Part shown: piece after piece, positions 1 to 8,025 of the stretch
Position numbering within the stretch: the first letter of the stretch is position 1
Layout of the letters: each line of letters starts with the position of its first letter
Assembly: GCA_944390045.1 (NCBI GenBank)
Contig: CALXOO010000023.1
Location: forward strand, 1-32,987
DNA: 32,987 nt
Source of the DNA: an uncultured Spirochaetales bacterium
GTDB lineage: Bacteria; Spirochaetota; Spirochaetia; Sphaerochaetales; Sphaerochaetaceae
Direction of reading: 5' to 3'
Position numbers and translations under genes: made by a program
Notes under the pieces: generated by a model
The model's database searches: none
Told to the model about the DNA's origin: nothing
What the model saw: the letters and a program-made list of their open reading frames with translations, nothing else

Positions 1-132
1 CGAGTCTGGAAGGATTTCCTCATCCACTGCTACCCCGGTGGTCCATGCGGCGAGAACTACTGTCTCATCAGGTTCTCCACACAGAAAGCTAAACTATGGA
101 TTGATGGCAAGCATTCTGTCATCACATTCTGA
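1..132 (+). CDS. C-terminal end of a pyridoxamine-phosphate-oxidase-like flavoprotein (partial)
   Basis: The frame is open from base 1 and ends at TGA 130-132, giving the last 43 residues of a protein that starts outside the window. The fragment contains YPGGP, then ENYCLIRF and KAKLWIDGK. This resembles the C-terminal strand pair of the small FMN-binding split-barrel family (pyridoxamine 5'-phosphate oxidase-like, about 130-150 residues), where a PGG..D/E-Y turn is followed by a strand and a W-x-D/N-G-K segment. The call rests on this short resemblance only. No catalytic or FMN-binding residues are in view, so substrate and role cannot be stated. A hairpin with a T tract lies 16 bases after the stop, which supports a real gene end. 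Confidence 0.5.
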   Translation, partial: RVWKDFLIHCYPGGPCGENYCLIRFSTQKAKLWIDGKHSVITF

Positions 133-147
133 ATCTGTTGCTTTCAT

Positions 148-172
148 CCCATCGGCAAGCCAATGGGTTTTT
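148..172 (+). terminator. Rho-independent terminator of the partial gene at the left edge
   Basis: CCCAT (148-152) pairs with ATGGG (163-167). An inner GG/CC pairing extends the stem, and TTTTT follows at 168-172. It sits 16 bases after the TGA at 130-132. The remaining gap to 359 is AT-rich, with short AT repeats around 290-357 and no credible gene. Confidence 0.55.
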
Positions 173-359
173 CGCAACAATTCTATAACAAATGCGCAGG
201 TGTTTGTAATCAGTTTTTCATTGAGTACTGTTATTTCATCACAAAAGTGAGATAAAAAAGCTATACTTCATTATATAGTCAATGGTGATTTATATGTAAT
301 TACTATAATTAAGATATTAAAACGATGTGATAATAATTAATCATAATATTATTATGCTA

Positions 360-1712
360 TCATTTTACAAACTTAAGCCTCTTGAATCTTACTTTAATCT
401 TTCCACTGCTGATCAGTTTTCTCACCCCGTGCCGGATCTCATTCTCAGACAGCACCCGGAAGGTCCTTTTGTGTGCAAGAAGTCTTACAAGGTCTGCTTC
501 TGTCCTCAGATAGGGTATTCTGAGCGCTCTTGCAGTCTCTGCAAGTCCCTGCGGCTCAAGTTTACTTCCGTCGCATACATCACAGCCTGCGCAAATGCCT
601 TCGAGTCCTGATCCCATCGCACTGACAAGGTTTTCCCTGATGCAGCCGTCACGCAGGAGGATGTCATCAAGTTCGGAGGGATGGAAGCCGCTGCCGAGAA
701 AGGCATAGGCATGTGCCTTTCTGCCGTCTCGTCCGATCCGTCCGGATTCCTGAAGATAGTCTGACACTGTCTGCGGAAGAGTGTAGTGAATACAGGTCCT
801 TAGACCGCATTTGTCGCCTCGCATTCCATAAGCTGATGTGGACACCAGCACCGCTTCCCGGTCTGAATAGAATGCCTTTTCAATCCTGGTCCTCTCATCC
901 TTCTCCATTCCCGCATGGTATGCATATGTCCTGAAACTTGAAGACAGACGTCCTGAGAGGCTCCCGACGAGATCACGGGACTGGCAGAAGACCAGAGCAG
1001 GGCGGGCAGAGGGATCTGTGAGAATTGCAATGATGTCAAGCAGAGGAAAGAACGGCTCAAGTCTGTGATATATGATGTTTGTCCTGTCGAGTCCTCCGAA
1101 GATGACAAGTGCGTCATTTCCCAGCACTTCCTCCTTCAGTGCCGAAGCCGTGAACTCATCGCATGTGGCGGTGAATGCGGCTATTCTGTCAGGATTGAGC
1201 TGTGCCACAGTCTGTCCCAGCAGGGAGTAAACCGGTCTGAAGCTTCTGCCCCAGGAGATGACAGTATGGGCCTCGTCGATGACAAGCAGAGATATCTTCA
1301 GTCTTGAGAGCCTTCTGACAATCCGCTCCTGACTGAGCATCTCCATGTTTGTGATGAGTATTCTGGCCTTTCCCTGGGAAAGTGCACTCAGGACTTCCTC
1401 TTTGTCTCTGCCGTCCATTCCACCGCGCAGGACAAGTGCCGGAATTGAAAGTCTGTCGAACCGTTTCTTCTGATCCGCCATGAGCGAGAGAAGCGGATAT
1501 ATGATGATAGTTACCCCTCTGGCAATGACCGCAGGAAGCATGAAGCACAGGCTCTTGCCAGCTCCTGTGGGCAGTATCGCGAGAAGGTTGGGCCTCTTTC
1601 CCCGCTCAAGGATATTTGTGATGATGAGCCTCTGATATGGCCTGATGCTGTTTATTGAGAACACTTGTGATGCGACAGTGCTGATTGTTTCCTGCAAGTC
1701 AGTTGTTTCCAT
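360..1712 (-). CDS. recQ: RecQ-type ATP-dependent DNA helicase, short form
   Basis: This is a superfamily 2 3'-5' DNA helicase of the RecQ family, expected to act in recombination and repair. The 450-residue protein shows motif 0 (RPYQ), Walker A (PTGAGKS), the DEAH box (VIDEAH) followed by SWGRSFRP, motif III (AFTAT), the strand-exchange segment ALVFCQSRD, and motif V/VI ending in QESGRIGRDGR. A cysteine set (GCIREN, then CAGCDVC) matches the RecQ zinc-binding subdomain. The protein is shorter than the usual 590-700 residues: no HRDC domain is present, and only a short basic tail follows the zinc site. No Shine-Dalgarno sequence precedes the ATG at 1712. The gene stands alone, with AT-rich DNA upstream that contains several possible -10 elements. 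Confidence 0.9.
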   Translation of the reverse strand: METTDLQETISTVASQVFSINSIRPYQRLIITNILERGKRPNLLAILPTGAGKSLCFMLPAVIARGVTIIIYPLLSLMADQKKRFDRLSIPALVLRGGMDGRDKEEVLSALSQGKARILITNMEMLSQERIVRRLSRLKISLLVIDEAHTVISWGRSFRPVYSLLGQTVAQLNPDRIAAFTATCDEFTASALKEEVLGNDALVIFGGLDRTNIIYHRLEPFFPLLDIIAILTDPSARPALVFCQSRDLVGSLSGRLSSSFRTYAYHAGMEKDERTRIEKAFYSDREAVLVSTSAYGMRGDKCGLRTCIHYTLPQTVSDYLQESGRIGRDGRKAHAYAFLGSGFHPSELDDILLRDGCIRENLVSAMGSGLEGICAGCDVCDGSKLEPQGLAETARALRIPYLRTEADLVRLLAHKRTFRVLSENEIRHGVRKLISSGKIKVRFKRLKFVK

Positions 1713-1888
1713 GACTGCATATACGGAGAAATCTGGATGATTGTATATTTTAAATAATATATACCTAAAACGGTATTTATATAAAATTTACTGCGATCTT
1801 CATGGATACTTCACTATAAGCATTCAGACGCCGGAAACCTGAAGGCGGGGGTATTCCTGCTGACATTTTTCCATGGCAGCCGGAATAT

Positions 1889-1920
1889 GAAAAAGGCTGC
1901 CACTTCTGTGACAGCCTTTT
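1889..1920 (-). terminator. Terminator of ackA, possibly bidirectional
   Basis: GGCTG-c-CAC pairs with GTG-a-CAGCC around a TTCT loop. The stem is flanked by AAAA on one side and TTTT on the other, so it can end transcripts in both directions. It lies about 20 bases past the acetate kinase stop codon. The only other content of 1713-1939 is the short AT-rich upstream region of the helicase gene. Confidence 0.8.
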
Positions 1921-1939
1921 GCTGGATGACTTCCAGTGC

Positions 1940-3280
1940 CTACCTGGCAAGCGGGCGGACGATGATTGACTGGAGTTCCGGTTTCTTCTTCAGATTCTCT
2001 ACAAGTCCTCTCTCGCGGGCCTTGTTGAGGTACTTGGGATCCTCGAAGGTATAGTGGAAATTCGTGTGCACATCGTAGGTTCCGTTCATCAGTGCGAAGG
2101 CATCCTCTGTCATGACGAGCTCCTCGTCCGTCGGGATGACGAAGATCTTGACAGGGGAGTCATCAGCAGAGATGCAGGTCTCCGCATTGCGGCAATGAGA
2201 CAGATCGTTCTTGGCTTCATCCATTACAATGCCAAGGCTCTCCAGGCCGCGCAGTGAGCCGCGTCTGATATGCTCTCCCATCTCGCCGACACCTGCCGTG
2301 AAGACAACGGCATCAACCCTTCCAAGGAGGGCAGCATAGGCACCGATGTACTTCTTGATTCTGTGGCATTCCATGTCGATGGCAAGCTGTGCCAGCTTGT
2401 CGCCGTTGTCCGCAGCATTGTGAACGTCGCGCCTGTCCTGCTTCCCGCACAGTCCGATGAGTCCGCTCTTCTTGTTGAGGATTGTGTCCATCTCCTCAAC
2501 TGTGACGCCGAGGTTGCGGCAGATGTAGGGAACGATAGCAGGATCGATGTCTCCGCTGCGGGAACCCATCACGAGTCCTTCAAGCGGAGTGAGTCCCATG
2601 CTCGTGTCGATGCACACACCGTTCTTCACCGCACAGGCACTTGCACCGTTTCCGATGTGGAGAATGATGACGTTGGTGTCCTTGTTCTCCTTGCCGAGAA
2701 GGACTGCCGCACGCTTAGCGCAGTAAAGGTGGCTGGTTCCGTGGAAGCCATAGCGGCGGACATTGTAGTCCTTATACCAGGAATAGGGGACCGCATACAT
2801 GTAGGCCTCCTGCGGCATTGTCTGATGCCAGGCGGTGTCCATGATGATTGCCTGAGGCACATTCGGCATTAGCTTGCGGGCGACTTCAATGCCCATGATG
2901 TTGGCAGGCATGTGCAGCGGTCCCAGAGGGATGATTTCCTTCAGTTTCTCGATGACTTCGTCCGTGACGAGTGTGGACTTCTTGAAATACTCACCGCCGT
3001 GCAGGACCCTGTGTCCGACCGCACCGATCTCGTCAAGTGACTTGATACAGCCGTACTCGCTGTCAACAAGCATCTTGAGGATGAGCTCAATGGCCTCCAT
3101 GTGGGTCGGGCTGGAGAACTTTGCCTCGTACTCCGGCTTTCCGGTGCTGTTCTGTTCAATTGTGGAGTATTCCAGTCCGATCCTCTCCACAACGCCTACG
3201 CAAAGGACATCCTTGTTGTCCCAGTCGTAAACCTGGTATTTCGCGGAAGACGAGCCGCAGTTCAAAGTCAGGATTACCAT
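1940..3280 (-). CDS. ackA: Acetate kinase
   Basis: Acetate kinase reversibly transfers phosphate between ATP and acetate. In fermenters it makes ATP from acetyl phosphate in the cytosol. The 446-residue protein carries LNCGSSS near the N-terminus, GHRVLHGGE, YGFHGTSH, ILHIGNGAS, GLTPLEGLVMGSRSGDIDP and FTAGVGE, which is the full ASKHA-fold signature. The usual DTAFHQTMP reads DTAWHQTMP here. About 45 residues follow the normal end of the family (after EDAFALMNG), so the protein is longer than the roughly 400-residue norm. The start at ATG 3280 is chosen because AAGGAG lies just upstream; the open frame runs 47 codons further, but that stretch is not family-like. No phosphotransacetylase gene lies next to it. 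Confidence 0.96.
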   Translation of the reverse strand: MVILTLNCGSSSAKYQVYDWDNKDVLCVGVVERIGLEYSTIEQNSTGKPEYEAKFSSPTHMEAIELILKMLVDSEYGCIKSLDEIGAVGHRVLHGGEYFKKSTLVTDEVIEKLKEIIPLGPLHMPANIMGIEVARKLMPNVPQAIIMDTAWHQTMPQEAYMYAVPYSWYKDYNVRRYGFHGTSHLYCAKRAAVLLGKENKDTNVIILHIGNGASACAVKNGVCIDTSMGLTPLEGLVMGSRSGDIDPAIVPYICRNLGVTVEEMDTILNKKSGLIGLCGKQDRRDVHNAADNGDKLAQLAIDMECHRIKKYIGAYAALLGRVDAVVFTAGVGEMGEHIRRGSLRGLESLGIVMDEAKNDLSHCRNAETCISADDSPVKIFVIPTDEELVMTEDAFALMNGTYDVHTNFHYTFEDPKYLNKARERGLVENLKKKPELQSIIVRPLAR

Positions 3281-3320
3281 AAAACCACTCCTTAGTCTCG
3301 TGAGAAAAAAATCTGTATTT

Positions 3321-3363
3321 TTGTCAGACAATTCATTTAACCACCAAGCGTGAGAGATTTCAA
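3321..3363 (-). promoter_or_regulatory. Predicted ackA promoter with palindromes
   Basis: Read leftward, TTGAAA (3358-3363), a 17-base spacer and TTAAAT (3335-3340) form a sigma-70-like promoter with start near 3328. The palindrome TTGTC-A-GACAA (3321-3331) covers that start. A second inverted repeat, CCAAGC (3344-3349) with GCTTGG (3368-3373), brackets the -35 element. The leader to the ATG is about 48 bases. The elements are visible; their use is inferred. Confidence 0.5.
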
Positions 3364-3424
3364 TGATGCTTGGCCCGCCTTTTTTTGTATTTTTGAGGCC
3401 AGAGGAGGAAAACTTACACATTAG

Positions 3425-4471
3425 ATGCCGGTTTTTCCGATAAGAGGCATGAGGAAACTGACAGTGCTGCTTCTCATAAGTCTCTTATGCCTGCCTCTGT
3501 GCGCGTCTGTCATCACGTTCTCCAGTGCGCCTCATGGTGTGTCATTCCGATCATCAGTGCTCTCCTTCAATACGGCAACGGGCTTCAGGCGGCTGACAGC
3601 CGGACCGCTGAAGGCCGGATCTCTCTCAGGCGATTGGAAGCTCGCCCAGCTGATTGACGGGCATGGCGCCCTGTGGAAACAGCATGAGCTTGTCTCGCCG
3701 CTTGAGCTTGACGGTGCCGCTCTCAGCGCTGATGAGGCATCCTTGTTTTTCATCACAAAGCCGCAGCCGGGTATAGGCGCCGCCCTCGCGCTTGCCGGCT
3801 TCGATCTGTCTTTCGCTTATTTTCCCCGGGGAGAAGCTGATGACAGGCTCATCCTCTCCGGCAGCGAACGCGGAGGCCTGGAGACATTCATCCTTTCTGC
3901 AATGTGGTCAAACAGTTTTCTGACAGGGCGTGCGAAACTCAGTCATTCACCGTCATACGGCGTTCAGCTGATGTTCTCTGCCGGAGTCTTCTGGAAAGGG
4001 CTAGGGCTTGTGCTGAGCCAGGGCGGGGAGGCCAACGTCCTGGGCAGGGACCAGGTGGCAAAACAGGCCTCAGTTTTCTTCATTGAGACGGATGGACTTG
4101 GGGCGAAACTGGAGATAAGGCGCTTCAATGATCCTGTGAGACCGGGTGCCTACCGCCGTCTTGAGTCCCTCTGTGAAGTGGTGCTGTCGCTTGGACAAGC
4201 CCGGCTCTCGAGCCAAATGGAATCGGAGTTCACTGAAGAGGGAAAGTGGGTTTGTAATGCGGACTTCCGAATTGTATTTGACTGTATTGCAATGACCTGG
4301 AGCAAGTCTGACGGCCCGGGCTTTCAGTTCTCACTTGGTCCTGTGACGGTTAGTTATGAGGACGGAGCATTCCGCTTTTCCTATCATGCCGTGACAAACT
4401 GGGGACGGCTGAGCACAGCCATCGGTAGCGACGGGAGCATATCAGGTTCGCTTTCAGTCGAATTTTCCTAA
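3425..4471 (+). CDS. Secreted protein of unknown function
   Basis: I do not recognise this family. The 348-residue product begins with a signal peptide: a basic MRKL, then a hydrophobic stretch (LTVLLLISLLCLPL) and a likely cleavage near CAS. The rest is rich in alternating polar and hydrophobic residues, as in beta-strand proteins, with many aromatic residues and no cysteine pattern, so a periplasmic or envelope location is likely. ATG 3425 directly follows an in-frame stop. AGGAGG lies at 3403-3408, 16 bases ahead, which is longer than usual. ATG 3449 would give a cleaner signal peptide, but its purine stretch is too close. The 3' end overlaps the end of the opposing murB gene by 18 bases. 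Confidence 0.7.
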   Translation: MPVFPIRGMRKLTVLLLISLLCLPLCASVITFSSAPHGVSFRSSVLSFNTATGFRRLTAGPLKAGSLSGDWKLAQLIDGHGALWKQHELVSPLELDGAALSADEASLFFITKPQPGIGAALALAGFDLSFAYFPRGEADDRLILSGSERGGLETFILSAMWSNSFLTGRAKLSHSPSYGVQLMFSAGVFWKGLGLVLSQGGEANVLGRDQVAKQASVFFIETDGLGAKLEIRRFNDPVRPGAYRRLESLCEVVLSLGQARLSSQMESEFTEEGKWVCNADFRIVFDCIAMTWSKSDGPGFQFSLGPVTVSYEDGAFRFSYHAVTNWGRLSTAIGSDGSISGSLSVEFS

Positions 4472-5350
4472 AAACCTGATTTCGTATTCGAGTTCTATGT
4501 TGAACTTCCGGGCGATTGCATTCCTGACGATCTCACCGAGTTCATAAAGTGCCTGACTCGTGGCGTTCCCGCTGTTGACAATGAAGTTTGCGTGGTATGG
4601 GGAGACCATTGCGCCCTTGTGCTCAAAACCCCTGAATCCGGCCTCATCGATCAACTTGCCGGCACTGAGAAGCGGAGGGTTCCTGAAAAAGCATCCCAGA
4701 CTCGGATACTTGTACTGTCCTCCCTCAATCCGCTGGGTCCTGAAGCGTTCCTTTTTCTGACGGGCCTGGGCTGTGAGGCGTTCAGGAGTCAGCCTGAATG
4801 CCGTGCATATGATGGTCTCTCCGTCCTTGAACGGACTTGTCCTGTAGCTGAAAGCGTCACTGTAGGCCGGCATGCGTCTTATCCTGCCATCCAGCGTGAT
4901 GTAGTCGCTGTAGAAAAAGTAGCTGGAAATCTCCTTGCCATGGGCACCGGCATTGCAGAATGTGGCGCCGCCGACTGATCCCGGAATCCCGCCAAGTTCC
5001 TCGAGGCCGGCCAGATTGTGCGCTATGGCGCGGTTTATCACGTTGTCCAGACTCTCTCCTGCATAGGCTGTCAGCAGATCGCCCTTGATGACGATGCCTC
5101 TGAGCTTTGCCAGACAGATCAGCATTCCGTCATAGCCATGGTCGGAAAAGAGAATGTTTGTCATGTTTCCGCAGGGGTGGAAATCCATTCCACTGGAAGC
5201 TGCGCACTCAAGGCAGCTCTCAAGCTGGAAATAGCTGTGCGGCCACACGGCGACCGCGGCCCGTCCGCCTGTGCGTATGGCGCTTGAGCCGGACAGATCA
5301 TAATCGCGGGTGTATTCGATGTCATCCCTGTCAAGAATGCCGAAGGACAT
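4454..5350 (-). CDS. murB: UDP-N-acetylenolpyruvoylglucosamine reductase
   Basis: MurB is the FAD- and NADPH-dependent enzyme that reduces UDP-GlcNAc-enolpyruvate to UDP-MurNAc in cytosolic peptidoglycan precursor synthesis. The protein (298 residues from this start) has the FAD-binding GGIPGSVGGA..NAGAHG loop, YRTSPF, the active-site segment YPSLGCFFRNP, and the C-terminal AGKLIDEAGFRG..VSPYHANFIVN..NATS block. The residue in the position of the catalytic serine (GS-x-F in many MurBs) is cysteine. The start may be GTG 5356 or ATG 5350. There is no Shine-Dalgarno sequence, and TATAAT ends only 7 bases before the ATG, so a leaderless transcript starting near 5350 is likely. It is divergent from cysS. 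Confidence 0.95.
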   Translation of the reverse strand: MSFGILDRDDIEYTRDYDLSGSSAIRTGGRAAVAVWPHSYFQLESCLECAASSGMDFHPCGNMTNILFSDHGYDGMLICLAKLRGIVIKGDLLTAYAGESLDNVINRAIAHNLAGLEELGGIPGSVGGATFCNAGAHGKEISSYFFYSDYITLDGRIRRMPAYSDAFSYRTSPFKDGETIICTAFRLTPERLTAQARQKKERFRTQRIEGGQYKYPSLGCFFRNPPLLSAGKLIDEAGFRGFEHKGAMVSPYHANFIVNSGNATSQALYELGEIVRNAIARKFNIELEYEIRFLGKFD

Positions 5351-5357
5351 GCCCACG

Positions 5358-5387
5358 ATTATAGACCGGGAGGAGACAGAGCGACAA
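5358..5387 (-). promoter_or_regulatory. Predicted murB promoter, leaderless type
   Basis: Read leftward, TTGTCG (5382-5387), an 18-base spacer and a perfect TATAAT (5358-5363) precede the murB start codons at 5356 and 5350. The expected start of transcription falls at about 5351, so the mRNA would have almost no 5' leader. Confidence 0.65.
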
Positions 5388-5447
5388 TTGATCTAAGAGG
5401 GAAAAACGCTTATCTTTAGGTGCATTGAAACGGGCAGCTGTCCGTTT
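5388..5447 (+). promoter_or_regulatory. Predicted cysS promoter and a 20-bp near-palindrome in its leader
   Basis: TTGATC (5388-5393), 17 bases and TATCTT (5411-5416) form a moderate sigma-70-like promoter. Downstream, AAACGGGCAGCTGTCCGTTT (5428-5447) is a palindrome with one G/T mismatch pair. It ends directly before the GGGAG ribosome-binding site (5448-5452). It could be an operator or an RNA hairpin that limits access to the ribosome-binding site. Confidence 0.5.
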
Positions 5448-5458
5448 GGGAGATTATT

Positions 5459-6871
5459 ATGACAGTAAGACTATATAATACAATGAGCCGTTCGGTTGAA
5501 GACTTCGTTCCGATAAAGGATGGTGAGGCCGGACTCTACTGCTGTGGTCCAACTGTCTACAACTATGCGCATATCGGCAACCTCAGGACCTATATCTTCG
5601 AGGATCTGCTGCACAGGACGCTTGAGATGGCCGGCTACAAGGTCCGCCATATCATGAATATCACCGATGTGGGTCACCTGACCGGAGACGGTGATGACGG
5701 AGAGGACAAGATGTCCAAGAGCGCCCGTGAGAGCGGCCGCTCTGTCTGGGACATAGCAAAATTCTACACTGATGCCTTTTTCCGCGATGAGGCTGACCTG
5801 AACATCATCAGGCCTGATGTGGTCTGCCGGGCGACTGATCATATCCAGAGCATGATCGGCATCATCAGGAGGCTGGAGGAGGGCGGTCACACCTATATCT
5901 CCGGCGGCAATGTCTATTTCTCGATTGACACGATTGATGATTACGGCAAGCTGGCAAGGCTGAATCTGGATGAGCTGAAAGAGGGCGCCAGGATCGAAGT
6001 TGACTCCAACAAGCGCAATCCGAAGGATTTTGTCCTCTGGTTCACGAACTCAAAGTTCAAGGACCAGGTCATGGTATGGCCCAGTCCCTGGGGCGTTGGC
6101 TATCCCGGCTGGCATATTGAGTGCTCCGCGATGAGCAGTGAGTACCTTGGGGAACACTTTGATATCCACTGCGGCGGTATTGATGCCATCCCGGTGCACC
6201 ATACAAACGAAATCGCACAGAGCGAGGCCGCATTCGGCCATAAGCCCTGGGTAAACTACTGGTGCCATGGCGAGTTCCTCCTCAACGACAGAGGCAAGAT
6301 GAGCAAGTCCGATGGCGGCTTCCTGACTCTCTCTGTCCTGAAGGACAGGGGCTATGACCCGCTTGACTACCGCTATTTCTGCCTCACGGGCCACTACAGA
6401 AGCCAGCTGAAGTTCAGCTTCGAGTCTCTGGACCAGGCCAGGAGCGCCAGAGAAACACTGGCAAGGAGGGTAGCCCAGTTCAAGGCTTCCGGAGAGGCCG
6501 CACAGCAGCTGTCCGCGAAGGCGCAGGGCTATCTTGATGCATTCAGGCAGTCCATGGCCAATGATCTCAAGGCTCCTCAGGCACTTGCAGTGCTCTGGCA
6601 GGCTGTCAGGGATCAGGAGATACTGGATGCGGAGAAGCTCTCTCTCGTCCTCTCGATGGATTCGATCCTCGGTCTCTCGCTGGACAGGATCGCACCTGCC
6701 GGTGCCGGTGATGCGGAGATCCCGGCAGAGGCTCTGCAGCTTCTGGAGGAGAGAAAGAGCGCCAAGGCTGCCAGGGACTGGGCCAGGGCTGATGCCATAA
6801 GGGACCAGCTTGCGGCCATGGGCTTCAAGGTCCTCGACACGGGTGCCGGGGCGAAGCTCGAGAGGCTGTAA
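5459..6871 (+). CDS. cysS: Cysteinyl-tRNA synthetase
   Basis: This class Ia synthetase charges tRNA-Cys with cysteine. The 470-residue protein has the zinc and active-site segment [15 protein letters not shown] (HIGH motif as HIGN), ITDVGHLTG with [11 protein letters not shown], the zinc ligands in WHIECS and [11 protein letters not shown], and the KMSKSDGG loop at about residue 280. An anticodon-binding helical region and a [17 protein letters not shown]-terminal helix follow, as in the family. Length is normal. GGGAG lies 6 bases before the ATG. The sigma factor gene follows 28 bases after the stop with no terminator between, so the two are probably co-transcribed. Confidence 0.97.
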   Translation: MTVRLYNTMSRSVEDFVPIKDGEAGLYCCGPTVYNYAHIGNLRTYIFEDLLHRTLEMAGYKVRHIMNITDVGHLTGDGDDGEDKMSKSARESGRSVWDIAKFYTDAFFRDEADLNIIRPDVVCRATDHIQSMIGIIRRLEEGGHTYISGGNVYFSIDTIDDYGKLARLNLDELKEGARIEVDSNKRNPKDFVLWFTNSKFKDQVMVWPSPWGVGYPGWHIECSAMSSEYLGEHFDIHCGGIDAIPVHHTNEIAQSEAAFGHKPWVNYWCHGEFLLNDRGKMSKSDGGFLTLSVLKDRGYDPLDYRYFCLTGHYRSQLKFSFESLDQARSARETLARRVAQFKASGEAAQQLSAKAQGYLDAFRQSMANDLKAPQALAVLWQAVRDQEILDAEKLSLVLSMDSILGLSLDRIAPAGAGDAEIPAEALQLLEERKSAKAARDWARADAIRDQLAAMGFKVLDTGAGAKLERL

Positions 6872-6899
6872 CCTTTTTTGGAGAAGAACGTTTAGGGCT

Positions 6900-7433
6900 A
6901 TGGAAATAAAAAGTACGGACAATGATTCCTTCAGACTTGTATACGACAAGTGCTATTCTGTACTGATCCGCATTTGCTACCATGTGGTCTACAACATGGA
7001 CATCGCCGAGGATCTGGTGCAGGAGGCCTTCGAACGGTTCTATCTGAAGAACATCACCTTTCCGAATGAGGATGAGGCAAGGTACTGGCTGATTCGGGTC
7101 GTCAGGAACCTCGCGCTCAACCATCTGCGGCGCGGCAAGAGGGAAAGCGCCATGCTGGACAAGGTCAGGAACAGGGCCGCAGGCAAGGCTGCTGACAAGG
7201 ACGCGCAGCGCATTCTTGACGAGGGTGAGACTATAAAGGAGGTCAGGAAGGCCGTGTCCGAACTTCCGGAGAACCTGCGCATGGTCATCATACTCAAGGA
7301 GTATGGCGGCCTGGACTACAAATCCATAGGCAAGGTTCTCGGTATTTCCGAAGGCAATGTGAAGATTAGAGTCCACAGGGCCAGAAAGAAGCTTGAGGAA
7401 AGCCTCGCGGGAGATGAAGCCTATGTGTATTGA
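6900..7433 (+). CDS. ECF-type RNA polymerase sigma factor
   Basis: This small sigma-70 family protein (177 residues) has only regions 2 and 4. Region 2 includes DIAEDLVQEAFERFY (about 34-48) and RYWLIRVVRNLALNHLRRGKR (about 61-81). Region 4 is LPENLRMVIILKEYGG..SIGKVLGISEGNVKIRVHRARKKL (about 123-167), with a clear helix-turn-helix. ATG 6900 is used because the family N-terminus begins at that point; an upstream in-frame start would lie inside cysS. A weak GGAG/AGGG sequence precedes it. The end overlaps the start of the next gene, whose product is a zinc anti-sigma factor, so the pair forms a signal-responsive switch. The target promoters and signal are not visible here. Confidence 0.93.
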   Translation: MEIKSTDNDSFRLVYDKCYSVLIRICYHVVYNMDIAEDLVQEAFERFYLKNITFPNEDEARYWLIRVVRNLALNHLRRGKRESAMLDKVRNRAAGKAADKDAQRILDEGETIKEVRKAVSELPENLRMVIILKEYGGLDYKSIGKVLGISEGNVKIRVHRARKKLEESLAGDEAYVY

Positions 7434-7956
7434 TGAAGCTTTGCTGTCCAGCTATCTGGACGGAGAACTTGAGGAGCCATATCTCAGCCAGACAGCTGAG
7501 CATCTTGCTCACTGTGCCGCCTGCCGTGCCCGTCTGGAACGCCTTAAGGGGATTTCTGCCATACTGGCAAAGGATGAGCTGCCGCAGGAGGAGATCGACA
7601 GTGCCAGGGAAAGAGGCCTTGAGGTGCTTGAGCGCAAGCTGCTGGGACAGGAGGGCCGCAAGCCCGGATTCTTCCGCCGGCGCATCGAGATGGGACTTGG
7701 AAGCATGATCACGGCTGCGGCAGGGCTTGTCGTCGTCTTCATCGGAGGCTTTGTCCTCTTCGGAACCAGCCCCGAGCAGACCAGCGAGATCATCCCCAGC
7801 TATACGGTCCAGGCTGACAGCCAGAACGTGCGCTTTGTCTCTGATCAGGAGACCAGGGGACTTGACGGGTACTCGCTTGAGGAGATCCTCAGCTACCTCG
7901 ACAGCAAGGGCTACAACGTTGACATTTCGATCAAGGGCATCCAGCCTATTGAGTGA
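7423..7956 (+). CDS. Membrane-anchored zinc-binding anti-sigma factor
   Basis: The 177-residue protein has an N-terminal anti-sigma domain starting CIDEALLSSYLDGEL and the zinc motif HLAHCAAC (His27, Cys31, Cys34; H-x3-C-x2-C). A charged linker, one transmembrane segment (about residues 92-113) and an extracytoplasmic domain of about 60 residues follow. It should hold the sigma factor encoded just upstream at the membrane until a signal releases it. ATG 7423 is chosen because GGGAG lies 9 bases ahead. The open frame begins at 7393, but those extra codons lack a ribosome-binding site. It overlaps the sigma gene by 11 bases, implying coupled translation. Confidence 0.88.
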   Translation: MCIDEALLSSYLDGELEEPYLSQTAEHLAHCAACRARLERLKGISAILAKDELPQEEIDSARERGLEVLERKLLGQEGRKPGFFRRRIEMGLGSMITAAAGLVVVFIGGFVLFGTSPEQTSEIIPSYTVQADSQNVRFVSDQETRGLDGYSLEEILSYLDSKGYNVDISIKGIQPIE

Positions 7957-7960
7957 GACT

Positions 7961-8010
7961 GTGTCAAACAGCCGTACTTTGTGCTATACTCCCTCTAGTG
8001 AACAACTAGA
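7961..8010 (+). promoter_or_regulatory. Predicted promoter of the 8026-10683 operon with inverted repeat at the start
   Basis: GTGTCA (7961-7966), 18 bases and TATACT (7985-7990) form a promoter with start near 7997. The inverted repeat TCTAGT-gaaca-ACTAGA (7994-8010) lies across the predicted start and ends at the AAGGAG ribosome-binding site (8010-8015). Confidence 0.55.
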
Positions 8011-8025
8011 AGGAGTTGATTTTTT

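Noticed and set aside
3344..3390. CCAAGC/GCTTGG hairpin followed by a T run as a rightward terminator
   Set aside because: No rightward gene ends there; the repeat brackets the leftward ackA -35 element, so it is more likely an operator.
3281..3421. 47-codon N-terminal extension of acetate kinase
   Set aside because: It has no family resemblance and covers the promoter, while AAGGAG sits directly before ATG 3280.
6050..6949. Minus-strand frame of 299 codons opposite cysS
   Set aside because: Antisense shadow; composition mirrors the synthetase gene.
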